NCBI GenBank assembly: GCA_027422505.1 | Contig: JAPQWV010000498.1 | Location: forward strand, 1 to 64,000 | DNA length: 64,000 nt | Direction: 5' to 3' | From: Craterostigma plantagineum | Taxonomy: Eukaryota > Streptophyta > Magnoliopsida > Lamiales > Linderniaceae | In this document: positions 20,601 through 32,318 of the stretch, one piece after another | Layout of the letters: every line of letters begins with the position of its first letter | How positions within the stretch are numbered: position 1 is the stretch's first letter | Made by a program: the position numbers and the translations under genes | Notes under the pieces: model-generated | The model's input: the letters and a program-made list of their open reading frames with translations, nothing else | Databases searched by the model: none | Told to the model about the DNA's origin: nothing

Positions 20601-22094
20601 GTGCAATTGGGAGAAGTTGAAGCAAAGTTGGCGGCATTAACTCTACAACCTACGATACTGGAACAAATCAAGCGGGTGCAAGAAAACGATGAGTTATATC
20701 TGAAAATCAAAGATGCACAGACGGAGCAAATTTCAATTGATTTCAAAATACAAGAAGATGGAAGTCTATATTACAAAGACCGGTTATATGTACCTGATGA
20801 TGCGGAAATTCGAAGAATAGTAATGACGGAAGCACATGCTACGGCATACTCAGTACATCCAGGAGCTACAAAAATGTATCGAGATCTTCGAATAAATTAT
20901 TGGTGGCCGGGGATGAAAAGAGACATTGCGAAATTTATAAGTCAATGTCTAACTTGCCAACAAATAAAGGCGGAACATCAAAGACCAGCAGGGACATTAC
21001 AGCCTTTACCAATACCTGAGTGGAAGTGGGATCATATTACTATGGATTTCGTTGTTGGCCTACCAAAGACTATAAAAGGTTATGATGCTATTTGGGTTAT
21101 AGTCGACCGATTGACTAAGTCTGCTCATTTTCTACCCATCAGCTCGATATTTTCTCTGGAGCGATATGCAGAAATATATATACAAGAAATTGTTCGACTC
21201 CACGGGATTCCATTATCAATTATTTCGGATCGAGACTCACGGTTCTTATCTAATTTTTGGAGGAGTTTGCAGAAAGCAATGGGGACTAAGTTGTCTTTCA
21301 GTACAGCTTATCATCCTCAGACGGATGGTCAATCAGAACGAACTATCCAGACTTTGGAAGACATGTTGCGAGCATGTGTTTTGGATTTTAAAGGAAACTG
21401 GAGCAAATATTTGCCACTGGTAGAGTTTTCTTATAACAATAGTTATCATGCAACTATTGGGATGGCACCCTATGAAGCTTTATATGGACGAAAATGTCGA
21501 TCTCCCATACACTGGGATGAAGTTGGTGAACGTGCGATGTTAGGACCTGATATGGTTCAAGAAATGACAGAGGCGATAGCAAAGATACGAGAAAGAATGC
21601 AAACAGCTCAAAGTCGACAAAAGAGTTATGCAGATAAAAGACGTAGATCGTTAGAATTTGAAGTTGATGACTGGGTGTTTTTGAAAGTATCTCCTATGAA
21701 AGGTGTGAAACGGTTTGGGCGAAAGGGTAAGTTGAGTCCAAGATATATTGGACCTTTTAAAATAATTAAAAGAGTTGGTGAAGTAGCTTACCAACTGGAA
21801 TTACCAGCTTCATTGGCACAAGTTCACGATGTTTTCCATGTGTCAACCTTACGGAAATATGTCGCTGACCCGAATCATGTCTTGAGAAATGAATTTCTAT
21901 ATCAACAGCTTAAGCCAGATTTAAGTTATGAAGAGAAGCCGGTGGAGATTTTGATGTATGAAGTAAAGAGACTTCGAAATAAAGAGATTCCGTTGGTAAA
22001 AGTATTGTGGCAGAATCAGTCAACTGAAGAAGCTACGTGGGAACGTGAAGATGATATGAGAAGTCGGTACCCAGAATTGTTTCAATCAATCTGA
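17628..22094 (+). CDS. Gypsy gag-pol polyprotein (1,488 aa)
   Basis: Single intact ORF. Gag: [17 protein letters not shown] and [10 protein letters not shown], then a zinc knuckle ([14 protein letters not shown], near residues 317-330). Aspartic protease: [11 protein letters not shown]. Reverse transcriptase: [32 protein letters not shown] and the active site [10 protein letters not shown]. RNase [17 protein letters not shown] and [16 protein letters not shown]. Integrase: zinc-binding H-H-C-C (ending [11 protein letters not shown]), catalytic Asp in [16 protein letters not shown], and [12 protein letters not shown]. The last 60 residues ([19 protein letters not shown]) resemble the chromodomain-like end of chromoviruses, which can direct integration to particular chromatin. 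Proteins act in cytoplasmic particles and then in the nucleus. All catalytic residues I can check are present. Confidence 0.96.
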   Translation: MVRTRGEGSGGNNHEGENVNPTDNRDSAILQLTELVRQQSQQIRELIQQQNSEGTRNNGISQADRVEAVGERFRKLNPPTFEDAIDPTSAEDWLRTLESMFQYSRIPEDEKVLCAAFLLRGSAGHWWDTILAIEDPINMSWERFKELFRNKYFTAPVRAQRLNEFINLKQGAMTVAEYIRKFEQLSRFATHMVSNDALKVERFLEGLKPELYRDVNMAGLQGASYAQVAERAMVAEQAETRIIRAHEAKRKFVQGANWRGGNQKRQFFQKGGKPNFQNRPGPPQQQNFNQWRPPVPMPACPRCGRHHSGICFSQNAICFKCGKTGHYARSCTEKTPGNQAMAQAKPPTVPARVYTLTTEEAKANPSVVAGILLIHKLPTCILVDSGATHSFASIKYVTRLGITPTLSDCEYNVTVPHGVAMRTNLVLRNCPVLVNGRELSVDLIVIPMNDYEVILGMDWLSKYGAVIDCNRKTVTFKTEENEPSIFVGTNKEKNVSRISATKAHRLIKAGCEVYLVFAVKSEERSSPKLEDVLVVRDFSDVFPEDLPGLPPDREIEFTIDLVPGSAPISKTPYRLAPTELKELKDQLDDLLQKGFIQPSFSPWGAPVLFVRKKDGSMRLCIDYRELNKITIKNKYPLPRIDDLFDQLQGATVFSKIDLRSGYHQLKVRKEDIPKTAFRTRYGHYEFLVMPFGVTNAPAAFMDLMNRVFKQFLDKFVIVFIDDILIYSKTKEEHQQHLRIVLEILRENKLYAKFKKCEFWLSQVAFLGHIVSGEGISVDPSKIEAINNWPQPTNVTEVRSFLGLAGYYRKFIKDFSKIASTLTKLTRKNVPFHWSEECEQSFQELKKRLTSAPVLTIPSGTGGFSVYSDASRNGLGCVLMQHGKVIAYASRQLKEYEKNYPTHDLELAAVVFALKIWRHYLYGERCEIFTNHKSLKYFFTQKELNMRQRRWLELVKDYDCVISYHPGKANVVADALSRKAISAELQLLEVELVQLGEVEAKLAALTLQPTILEQIKRVQENDELYLKIKDAQTEQISIDFKIQEDGSLYYKDRLYVPDDAEIRRIVMTEAHATAYSVHPGATKMYRDLRINYWWPGMKRDIAKFISQCLTCQQIKAEHQRPAGTLQPLPIPEWKWDHITMDFVVGLPKTIKGYDAIWVIVDRLTKSAHFLPISSIFSLERYAEIYIQEIVRLHGIPLSIISDRDSRFLSNFWRSLQKAMGTKLSFSTAYHPQTDGQSERTIQTLEDMLRACVLDFKGNWSKYLPLVEFSYNNSYHATIGMAPYEALYGRKCRSPIHWDEVGERAMLGPDMVQEMTEAIAKIRERMQTAQSRQKSYADKRRRSLEFEVDDWVFLKVSPMKGVKRFGRKGKLSPRYIGPFKIIKRVGEVAYQLELPASLAQVHDVFHVSTLRKYVADPNHVLRNEFLYQQLKPDLSYEEKPVEILMYEVKRLRNKEIPLVKVLWQNQSTEEATWEREDDMRSRYPELFQSI

Positions 22095-22116
22095 TTTCGG
22101 GGACGAAATCCTTATT

Positions 22117-22129
22117 AAGGGGGGGAGAA
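22117..22129 (+). other. Gypsy polypurine tract
   Basis: AAGGGGGGGAGAA immediately upstream of the right LTR; primes plus-strand synthesis. Confidence 0.9.
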
Positions 22130-24938
22130 TGTAATACCCGGGTCCCGTAAGTAAGTTGGCCAATAAATTTGCATGCATATTATGTGATTATATGATTTCA
22201 TATTTGGTATTTATTTATTTGGTGATTATATGATATTTAATATTAATTGGACATTAGATATGAGGAGATGTCGATATCTATAAGAATTTGATATGAAAAC
22301 TCGGGATGAGTATTTAAGAATGTCGAGATGAATATTGAAGAAGTTTAGGTGGATGTCAAGATGGTGGAGGATTGTTTAGGAATTTATAAGATGATTCGAG
22401 TTTTGTGAGTGGTGAAGAGAAAATGTCGACATGTTTGATTGTTTTGAAATTTATAAAATGTCGACATAAAATGTCGAGTTGGGTTATATGATATGAAAAT
22501 GTTGATATATGAATAGGGATGTAAGATGTCGACATGTTGAGAAGGGAGCTTCGACTTTTATAAAATGTCGAGATCTAATAAACAATGTTATATGGTGTAT
22601 CGATATTTTGGTGTGAAGTGTCTCGACATCTTTGGGTATTATTTAATAAATGTCGAACACTTTAGAGATATAGTATAATCTCTTGCGTGATTAAAGATAA
22701 GATTAGGTGAAAAGTTCTTTGTCATTTACTTATTATTGAATACAAGTAGAGAGATTAAAGAAAGGAATTCATTCGATGAAATTTTTATGAAACACGTTTG
22801 AAGAAGGCGAAGAACTCAAACAGGATCTCTAACGCAATTTGGAATTCTGTAAGAGTTTTTACTATAATCTTTATATTTTAATTATGGTTAAGTATGTTTT
22901 AAGTTTTGTTAATTCGAAGGTTACATAAAATCGTGTTTAATATGGATTTTGAGTTTTAAGGTTCATAATATTTAAAGTGTTCTTGAGAAAATAAGTTTTG
23001 ATCGAAAGATGTTAATGGTTTGTGAAGAAATAGTGTTTATGATTTTCGAAAGATTAGGGTTTGTTTAAATGTCGAAATGTTAGTGTAAGTAGAATGTCGA
23101 ATTAAATGAAGATGGCGATATGTTATGATATAACATGGGATATCGAATGGAATAAAATGTCGACATGAGTGTGATGTATATTGTGGAGTTGAAAATATCG
23201 AGTGGAATTTTGATAGAAGATGTCGAGATAGATATTAAGAAATGTCGAGTGAGATGTCGACATGAGTTGTTGTAAAGTTGAAAAATAAGTCGAATGAAAA
23301 TGTCGAATGAATTGTTGGTAAGATGTCGATATGTGTGTGTAGAATTGTTTCGACATTTTTGTGGGTTGAAGAGTATTGTTTCGAAGTTTTCTCATGAAAT
23401 GTCGAGTGTTGTTAGGAAATGTCGAAAGCTACCAAATGATAAATATCGATATCTATATACATATAAATGTCGATATGGAGATGGAGTAAAATGTCGAGTA
23501 AATGTTGAAATGTCGATATGTGGTTTTAAAATTTGTAAATGTCGAGATGTGTTATTTGTATAAGATGTCGATATGTATTATAAAGATGTCGAGTAGTATT
23601 TTGAAATGAAAATATCGAGTAGTTATGTGATGTTTCGAGATTTAATTGAACCAATATATCGACATTTATCTTATTAATGATATCGACATTTATCTTAGTA
23701 ATGATATCGACATTTATGTATAATGTCGATGTATCAATATTTTTAAATCCTTAAGTGTTGTTCGAGATTTATTAATTTGTTGAGATCTATCAATTTAGGT
23801 TAAGTTATAAATTTTAAGGTTTTGAAATTTATAAGTCGAAAATAGGGTTTTTAAATTAATTCAATTTTATGAAATTATAATTAAAGTAACGAAATATAAT
23901 TTTATATGTTTTTATAATTAGGATTCGAAGGTTAGCGATTTAATCGTGCGAAAAGCTAAAGGATATCAGGTAAGTGGGAATCTCACCTACAACACATAAA
24001 TTGATTGTTATGTGCATTGCTACGTGACTAGATGTCTCGATGAATATGTGGTATGTGAATTATCTGCTATATGCAATTGTTTAAAATAATTATTGTTGCA
24101 ATATTTATGCATCATGATCATATGCACGCACGAAGTATATGAAGTATTTTGAGGAATGAGCGTGCATTGTATTACTCGAGTGGAAAGCGAGTTACATGTA
24201 ATGTAGATAGATGAGAATGTAGCTATTACTACAAAGGCACCATGACGGGGGTAAGACCGTCGAATATATTTACCTAAATTATTTAGGTAATGGGAAGGCA
24301 CATAGAATGAACTATAGTGCCAGGAAAGTAATTTGATAGAGGGGCGACCTGGTGAATGGTAAGATTGGAGATAAAACCTAATTTTATCCTAGCCAGTGTG
24401 GGCCACTATCGTATTTTATCCTAAAAGGATTTGAGCTCATAATATAATGGTGCGGTTAGTAAGTAGCTATGGGCCCTGATGAAAATGAGAAATGAATGAG
24501 GATGATGTGAGGATAGTATTAGAAAGCACTGGCGCGGATGCCTTTGCTATTTTGGACATGTGCATACATGCATATTCCTACTTACTGAGCTTTATAGCTC
24601 ATCCCATGTTTTTATGTGTTGTAGATGCGGCAAACAAGGTATATGAACGTTTAGATAGTAAGGCTGGTCCTTCTGGAACTTCCGGTGACTTTTGAGGGTG
24701 GTGTGTACATGGATGCGACCTGTGTGGCGGGCGTTATGTTTAATTAGGTGTGTTTTGTAAAATACGTTTGTATTGTATGTAAAATCCGAATAATGTTTGT
24801 ATTGTAAAATAGTTGGGTGTGGTGTGATTTGTAAAAATCGAAAAAAATCTGTCGTTGTTTCCTATGTAATATATTTTATATTTTATTTAGTCACGTAAGT
24901 TAGTGTATGAAAATAGTAGTAGATGGCGGGTCGTCACA
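22130..24938 (+). repeat. Gypsy right LTR
   Basis: 2,809 bases, same sequence as the left LTR as far as I can compare by eye, including the AAATGTCGA motif array (22250-23740). Confidence 0.95.
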
Positions 24939-24943
24939 CTCGC
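24939..24943. repeat. Right target-site duplication of the gypsy element (CTCGC)
   Basis: Copy of 14655-14659, directly following the right LTR end GTCACA. Confidence 0.95.
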
Positions 24944-27311
24944 CCAGCACATTGAAGACATTAATGAGATTCAGAAAGCATCAAAGGAAAGGACCGCCAT
25001 GGAGACACTTGCTCTAATCAGCCATCGAAAATCAAAAAAGAATCCAAAACCTGTGCAGAACCCTAGCTCATCTGAAGAAGACAATGAGAACACCAATGCA
25101 GAAATGGACCCTGAGCTAGCAGAGATTACAAAACAGATGGCCTTGATCACCAAGCGCTTCAATTCCTACACACAGAACCGATCCTCAAATCGACTCAGGA
25201 CTAGCTCCTCCAAGAAGCGGGACCGAAAGAATGAAGAAGGTGAGACTAAGCCCTCCATGAAAGATCAGAAATGCTTCAACTGCGGCAAACCAGGACACTT
25301 TGCTCGAGACTGCTTCCTGCCCAAGACCAAAGATGTTGACTACTACACCAAAAAGGCACAACTTCTCAAACAAAAACAGTCCGGTGTGGTACTCATGGCT
25401 GAACAAGAATCATGGCTCGAGGATACCTCTGAAAGTGAAGATGAAAATCTGGCACTCATGGCAAACGTTGAAACCGACACTGAGGATGAGGGACACAATA
25501 CTGCAGCCACCCCCTCAACCGACTCATCTTCAGAGACTGAGGTACACGAATCTTACTCCAATCTACATGAACAATTATGCCTTCTTCAGGATAGACTAAC
25601 ATCCATGTCTAGAGAGAACCAATCACTAAGAGAACTAGAATCTAGGTTAGCTAACAATGAAAAAGTCCTGCGAACAGAACTAGTGGAAAAGGCTAGGTTA
25701 ACCTCGTTTCTAGAACAAGCTCGAGACACATCCCTTAGACATGAGACTAAGATAAGAGACTTAGAAGATAAACTTCTCAAAAAGGAAAACGATCTCCAAA
25801 AAAGTGAGGTAGAGCGAAACACGATATCCCAACAATATGAATTTCTGACTAAGGAACGAAATCGTCTATATTCGAAAATAAAGAAACTTGAGGATCTTCT
25901 GAACAGTAGAATACAAACAGATAAAATGATCCTATTAAATAGTGCTAGAGACACAGAATTTTATGATCCCCGTAGCGGCATAGGATGTACTCCAGATTCC
26001 GTGCACTCAGTAAAGAAACCTCTTCCCCTTTATGATATCAAGCTCTCAGGCTTAAAAATTCCTTGTCTTATGTCTTTCACTAGCTCATCTCCGCTTGATG
26101 AGTTAGAACACAAAAAGAGAGACAAAAAGGATTGGGCTGAAATTCCAATTGACTATGAGGAAGTGGAAAAAGGTTACAAAACCAGGAAAATTGATCTATC
26201 TGATGACTATTTCTCCTTATTTCCACCAGAAGAAGTAGATCCCCAAAAAGCAAGTACCTCTAGTACATATATCCCTCCAATGATTAAAGAAATCGGTGAT
26301 CTGCATTCAACTATTGAGCTCGAGAAGATTGCCTCTCAAGTGGAAATGGACGTACTTCTGACAATCATCTCTTCACTCGAAGAACAAGTCAACAACCACA
26401 TAGCTTCCTCCGCACCATTGAATTCGGCTAAGTCTAAGATAGAAACATCACTCCACAAGAACACTAAAGGGAAAGAAATAGCCAAAAGACATGAACTGCT
26501 ATTTGAAAACTACGCATCTCCTTCAAATCACTACTATTCCTACGACGATGCACTTGCCTTGAATTCTCGTTTTCGCCTAGAAAAGGCAACCTCACTCACG
26601 AACAACTCACGTTTCTTCCCTAAGTCATGCTCGCCAATCCCAGTGGAGAGAACTCCAACAAAGAACGAATCTGGCCTTCTAAGCGAAGTCTCACGCCTTC
26701 GGAATATTAACTTGATACAACACAAAGAACACCAAAATCAAATCGAAATCTTCAAGTTCGAAAAGGAGAAAATGCTTCATGAAATTTCGCTTCTTAGACA
26801 CCTCAAAGATTATTCATCTGACGTTAATTCTTCTTCCTCCTATAACCTAACTCCTCATCCCATGCCTAATTTGACTACAGGAAAGAGATTAACTACGAAG
26901 AAGACGACGTTGGCCTGGGTCCAGAAATCGAAACCTAATTCAGCTCCTGTCAAGACTTCTTATCCTACTGCCTATGCTTATGATGAATCTCCTTTTCCTT
27001 TAAAGACTTTTAAGACATTTGATGTTTCTAGCTTAAATAAGTCTATTGCGTATAAAATGCATCGTTCTACTACTCGAACGCCCATATCTCGTCCAGCCGA
27101 CGCCATACGCAATCCCACGATCAATCGATCTTCGAACAGGAAATTCACACCATATCAAACTAAACCTAAACAGATTTGGGTGCCCAAACCAAAACATCAC
27201 GCAACATTCTCCCATCACTCACCCAACGTTAATTCTGTTACTAGTTCTGCTAAATCTTCTACTAAGAAATGGACAGTGCCCATTCTCAAATGGGTACCGA
27301 AACGTTTCTAA
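24939..27311 (+). pseudogene. Copia gag, C-terminal part
   Basis: The open frame starts inside the gypsy LTR, but copia sequence begins at 24939 and continues the gag reading cut at 14659. It has a zinc knuckle (CFNCGKPGHFARDC, about 25270-25311), an acidic stretch, a long heptad-like coiled coil (about 25560-25950, many Leu, Glu, Arg and Lys) and a second shorter coiled coil (about 26675-26820). Long coiled-coil gag proteins are a Sirevirus feature. The end is basic and rich in Pro, Thr and Lys (VPILKWVPKRF). It overlaps the pol frame by about 45 bases. The coding sequence is undamaged on this side of the insertion. Confidence 0.87.
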
Positions 27312-29173
27312 TTCAATTCCTATTGCAGGTCCATCATGTGTGGTATCTAGATTCAGGTTGCTCCACACACATGACTGGAAACAAAGAACTGTTGAGCAAC
27401 TACACCGAAAAGTACGGCGGAAAGGTACGCTTTGGAAATAACGAGTCATCCCCAATCTTAGGACGAGGAGATCTAAATCACGGAAATCTAACCATCCAAG
27501 ACGTCTCATACGTCAAGGGACTAGGCCACAACCTCTTCAGCATTGGCCAACTGTGCGACAAAGGGCTCGAAATAAACTTCAAAGCAAGAAAATGCAGCAT
27601 AAACGACGGTCACGGTAATGATCTACTCCATGGCATTCGAAAAACGAATCTCTATACGATAGACCTCAAAACAACCACGCCATCCTCGAACATCTGCCTA
27701 CTCTCTAAAGCTTCACACTCTCAAAACATTCTGTGGCACAATCGTCTATCCCATCTAAATTTTAGAGACATTAATAAACTATCCACTAAGCAACTAGTTG
27801 TCGGCCTACCAAACCTTACGTATCAAAAGGAACATCTCTGTAGCGCCTGCGAACTAGGAAAAATGAAAAGAGCCTCCCACAGGTCCAAACATGTTGCATG
27901 CTCTTCTCGACCTTTAGAACTACTTCACGTTGATCTATGCGGTCCCATGAGAACAGAGAGTCTCAATGGTCGCAAATATGTTCTGGTCCTCATCGACGAT
28001 TTTTCTAGATACACTTGGACAAAATTCTTACGCAGTAAAGATGAGACCGCCTCAATCATCGAAACATTCGTCACAACTACCCAGAACCTACTACAGGCCC
28101 GAATTGGCACCATTCGCTCAGATAATGGCACGGAGTTCAAAAATGATCGCTTGAGAAACTTCTACGCATCTCAAGGCATATCACAACAGTTTTCAGCTGC
28201 TGGAACTCCACAACAAAACGGGGTAGTCGAACGGAAAAATAGAACACTTGTTGAAGCTGCACGCACTATGATAATTCAATCAAATCTTCCACATTCCTTC
28301 TGGGCCGAAGCTCTAAGCACTGCATGCTTCACTCAGAACCGCACTTCAATCCACAAAAGATTTGAGAAGACGCCCTATCAGATCATTAATAATCGTGCTC
28401 CTAACATTTCTTTTCTTCGAGTGTTTGGTTGTAAATGTTTTATTGCAGATGATCGAAGCAACAGAGGCAAATTTGATCCTAAAGCTCTCGAAGGCACATT
28501 CATAGGATACTCCTCAACGTCCAAAGCATTTAGAGTATTCCTCAAAGACGCTAAAATTGTAAGAGAAAGTGCCAACGTCACATTCGACGAGACGCTTCCC
28601 ACAACACCAGAAGCACCCTCTAATGCATCAGGGAACGTTCAACGAGACTCAGCCTCTGCAAATCCAAGCTTGGCATCACTAGATTTTTTGCTTGAAGATT
28701 TTCATCTAATTTCAGATCCAATGCCTTCTCAGATGACAGAAACTCTACAAGGTGAAATCCAAGCAACATCAGATATTGAAGATAACTCTTCCTCAGAAAC
28801 AGACTTCACGCTTCCCAACGCCACTGACACTGAGGACGAAATCTCTCATTCCAGTCAGGATCCCACTGCAAATGTCATAGAACCTCAGACTGAGACAAAC
28901 GTTGACTCCCTCGCCACACAACACGATCAATCTTCTGTAGTCGACGCAGCAACAATTCCTGACCATCCTGATGATTTTCACACGGCTCAACCACTCCTGC
29001 GAAGATCAACTCGTGAAAAGAAAAGCGCAATTCCGGACGATTACGTCTCATTTGTTCACGAACATTTCTCGTGCTTTATGAGTCAACTCGAACCAAGAAA
29101 AGTGTCAGAAGCACTTTCAGACCCAGACTGGATAATTGCTATGCAAGATGAACTCAACCAGTTTGAACGCTAA
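27269..29173 (+). pseudogene. Copia pol, protease and integrase part, ending at an in-frame stop
   Basis: This frame is -1 relative to gag. Protease motif WYLDSGCSTHMTGN lies near 27341-27382. The gag-pre-integrase zinc region follows (LWHNRLSHLNF, CSACELGKMKR). The integrase core shows LHVDLCGPM, IRSDNGTEFKND and GTPQQNGVVERKN, giving the D-D-E triad. A low-complexity Ser/Thr/Glu-rich linker leads to the start of the reverse transcriptase (LSDPDWIIAMQDELNQFER). A TAA at 29171-29173 then stops translation in the position where related elements have a sense codon; the same frame continues at once on the other side. Confidence 0.9.
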
Positions 29174-30619
29174 AAAGTTTGGACTCTAGTTCCAAGACCC
29201 AAAAGCAAAACGATCATAGGAACGAAATGGGTCTTCAAGAACAAGAGAGACGAAAATGGCAAGGTCATCCGTAATAAAGCCAGATTGGTAGCAAAAGGGT
29301 ACAATCAGCAAGAAGGCATTGACTACGATGAAACCTTTGCACCAGTCGCTCGTATAGAAGCCATTCGTTTATTTCTTGCTTACGCTGCCCATAAGGAGTT
29401 TACTGTCTATCAGATGGACGTCAAGACAGCCTTCTTAAATGGAGTTCTGAAAGAAGAAGTTTATGTTGGACAACCTGAAGGATTCGTAGACTCAACCAAG
29501 CCCGATTACGTGTATCGCCTGGACAAAGCCCTTTATGGTCTTAAACAAGCACCACGAGCTTGGTATGACGTTCTTTCCACCTTCTTAGTCGAATCCGGGT
29601 TCACCAAAGGTCAAATTGATACCACGCTCTTCATTAAAAGGCAGAACTCAGACATCTTGCTCGTTCAAATTTATGTTGATGACATAATCTTTGGCTCCAC
29701 GAATGTGAAACTATGCGAGGAATTCAGTCACTTAATGACCACCAAGTTCGAAATGAGCATGATGGGGGAAATGAATTTCTTTCTAGGACTGCAGATCAGA
29801 CAGTTACCAGACGGTATTTTTATCAGTCAGTCTAAGTATATAAGTGATCTCTTGAAGAAATACAAGATGGAAAACTGCACTTCCATAGCGACTCCTATGT
29901 CCACAGCATGCAAACTCGATGCAGATCTCTCTGGCAAGTCTATTGACGAAACACACTACAGAGGAATCATCGGGTCACTACTCTATCTAACGTCAAGCAG
30001 ACCAGACATCGTCTTTGCAACCTGCCTCTGTGCACGTTTTCAAGCAAACCCAAAAGAATCACACCTGACTGCCGTCAAGAGGATACTCCGCTATCTGAAA
30101 GGAACTCCAAATCTTGGTCTATGGTATCCCAAAAATTCTAGTTTTCAATTAATTGGATACACTGACTCGGATTTTGCAGGCTGCCGCATGGATAGAAAAA
30201 GTACGTCAGGTGGCGCACAACTGCTTGGCGATAAATTAATCTGCTGGTCCTCCAAGAAACAGAATTGTGTTTCTACGTCAACAGCTGAAGCAGAATATGT
30301 CGCCGCTGCCAGTTGCTGTTCCCAAATTCTGTGGATGCGAACTCAACTCTTGGACTACGGGTTTGATTTACATAATATTCCTATTTATAGTGACTCTAAA
30401 AGTGCTATTGCTATTACATGCAATCCCGTACATCACTCACGCACGAAGCATATTGATCTTCGATATCACTTCATAAAAAATCATGTTGAAAATGGCATCA
30501 TAGAAATGCAGTTTGTTAGCACCGAACTTCAACTGGCTGACCTTTTTACTAAAGCATTGGATGAGAAACGATTCCAATTCTTAGTCTCTAGGTTGGGCAT
30601 GTTAAATCTTACCCCTTAA
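29174..30619 (+). pseudogene. Copia pol, reverse transcriptase and RNase H part (after the in-frame stop)
   Basis: Same reading frame as the preceding segment. It begins [19 protein letters not shown], the expected continuation of copia RT, so the TAA is a simple nonsense codon and not a frameshift. RT motifs include [25 protein letters not shown] and the catalytic YVDDIIFGS. RNase [40 protein letters not shown] and [10 protein letters not shown]. Ends LGMLNLTP. An internal ATG at 29285 would give a product missing the first RT block. Apart from the stop, catalytic residues are intact. Confidence 0.9.
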
Positions 30620-30691
30620 TTTAGGCACTTTCATGCTAGGCTGCACATCTCAGAAATAACCATACTATATATTATGAAAAGCCTATGCATA

Positions 30692-30787
30692 TGTCTAGGG
30701 GGAGAAACAAAATTGCATAAGTCTAGGGGGAGCATTTATCTTCTAATATTTGCATCACTGATTTAGGATGAATCAGTAATTTTATTT

Positions 30788-30821
<34 letters not shown>

Positions 30822-30847
30822 CGAGGACTTATATGTCTAGGGGGAGC
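30692..30847 (+). other. Three repeated polypurine motifs (TCTAGGGGGAG)
   Basis: TCTAGGGGGAG occurs near 30694, 30722 and 30837. Multiple such tracts downstream of pol are described for Sireviruses and may act as additional plus-strand priming sites. A run of about 29 A residues (30793-30821) lies between copies two and three. Confidence 0.75.
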
Positions 30848-31017
30848 ATCACGAGTTTTCCGTACCTTCACATTATTATATGGTATCTTTGCATTTTATC
30901 TGCATTTTATTTGCATTTTATTTTATTAGGCTTAATTGCATAATTTTTTACGTGTTAATCTCATATGGGCCATTTCGCATAAAAGCCCAAACCAGAAGCT
31001 CGGCAAGCCCGTTTCCT

Positions 31018-31870
31018 GTCTCGACATTTATCCTCAAAGCTTCTGTTCGCCTCGACTTTTAAAAAATTTAGCCCGACTTTTTCCGTCCTCACTTCGACCC
31101 GACTTTTTCAAATTCATCCCGACATTACTCGTCTTCTCCATTTCGACAGAAATCTGTTCAGCAAAATTTCCCGACATTCTCAGTAAATTTTTCTTCAGTT
31201 ACCCAACTTCTTCGTCATCCTCTGGCAAGCTTCACAGAGACCTATTTTCTTCTCTTATGATACTAATATCTTGATTGCAGGTATGAAACGGCGAAGAACC
31301 CACCGAAACTCAGTGTTCATTATTTCTAATCCTAAATCTTCGATTCATATGATTATTCGAGAGCTTCTCTGATTTTAAACTGACTCCCTTCGTATGTGAA
31401 CGTTTCGACAACTTTCTCTGATTTTTACACTTCATTTTTGAAACGTTCCAGAGCTTCGACATTTTTCCCCAAATCTCCAGTTTTAACCCTAATTTGATTT
31501 TCTATCGACATTTCTCGGCCTCGACATTTCACAGTCTCGACATTTTACGGTGTCGACATTTTACTACCTAATAGCTCTCGACATTTTTATCGAACCTTGA
31601 AATTTTAATTCATATCGACATTTTACTATCTCGACTTTTTGAAACAGCCCCGACATTATTTTGAGGCAGTCGACATTTTCTGTTAAAATTGGGCCTCTCG
31701 ATATTTCTCTTTACATTGGGCCTCTCGAAATCGTATTTAAACTAGTCTCGACATTTTAAACATTTCGACATCCACTCTTTCGATTTTTGGATTTTAACGT
31801 TACGAGATGTCGATATCAGCTCATTCGACATTTTGAACTTACCTGGTCTCGACATTATTTTTCAAATTGG
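31018..31870 (+). repeat. Dispersed TCGACATTT motif array in the copia 3' non-coding region
   Basis: Around twenty copies of CTCGACATTT and variants (CCGACATT, TCGACTTTT), in the same orientation as the leader array of this element. The densest part is 31500-31700. Not coding. Confidence 0.87.
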
Positions 31871-32315
31871 GCCTAGTCGATTTCTATTGGGCTTCGCATA
31901 AATTACTCTCAATTGGACCCATTTACTATACTTAACGAAATTTTAAATCCTTATCTATATCTATTACTACATATTATTTACTTATATATATTTCTCTATA
32001 TATATCCATTTATATCTATACATATATATCTCTATATATATATATATACATTTATATCTATATATCTATATCCAAAAAAATAAAAAAAAATAAAAAAAAA
32101 AATAATAAAAAAAAAAATTATATATAAAATAAAAATAAAAAAAAAAACAAAAAAAAAAAAACAAAAAACAAAAAAAAAAAAAAAAAAAAACAAAACAAAA
32201 AAAAAAAAAAAAAAACGAGGAAAAAATGGAGAAAGAGAAAAGAAAAAGATTCACAGCGAGCGAGGGCAACGATGGAATATTCGATGTCTAATGACCTTAT
32301 GATCATATTTTTCAG
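31281..32315 (+). other. Candidate intron ahead of the copia third ORF
   Basis: A strong donor (GATTGCAG|GTATGA at 31281) and a strong acceptor (ATTTTTCAG| at 32315) would remove most of the TCGACATTT array and the A-rich tract, leaving the ATG of the third ORF three bases into the exon. Splicing would give a subgenomic message for ORF3. Inferred from consensus sites only. Confidence 0.4.
32070..32218. repeat. A-rich low-complexity tract
   Basis: About 150 bases of A with scattered T and C. It could support polyadenylation or be a slippage product; the opposite strand gives chance poly-Phe frames. Confidence 0.9.
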
Positions 32316-32318
32316 ATA

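Larger units (their letters stand above)
14660..24938 (+). mobile_element. Ty3/gypsy LTR retrotransposon (Tekay/Del-like), 10,279 bp, nested in copia gag
   Basis: Complete element with two 2,809-bp LTRs (TGTAATACCC ... GTCGTCACA), primer site, one long gag-pol ORF without frameshift or stop, and a polypurine tract. Protease-RT-RNase H-integrase order identifies gypsy. Long LTRs, gag sequence and a chromodomain-like C-terminus suggest the Tekay (Del) chromovirus lineage; that sub-placement is my judgement. Identical-looking LTRs and an intact ORF imply a recent and possibly autonomous copy. It sits in the same orientation as its copia host. Confidence 0.95.

Noticed and set aside
24903..24938. 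Start codon of the 802-codon frame at 24903
   Set aside because: The first 12 codons are gypsy LTR sequence; copia gag resumes only at 24939.
32066..32306. Minus-strand poly-Phe frames
   Set aside because: Translations of the A-rich low-complexity tract.
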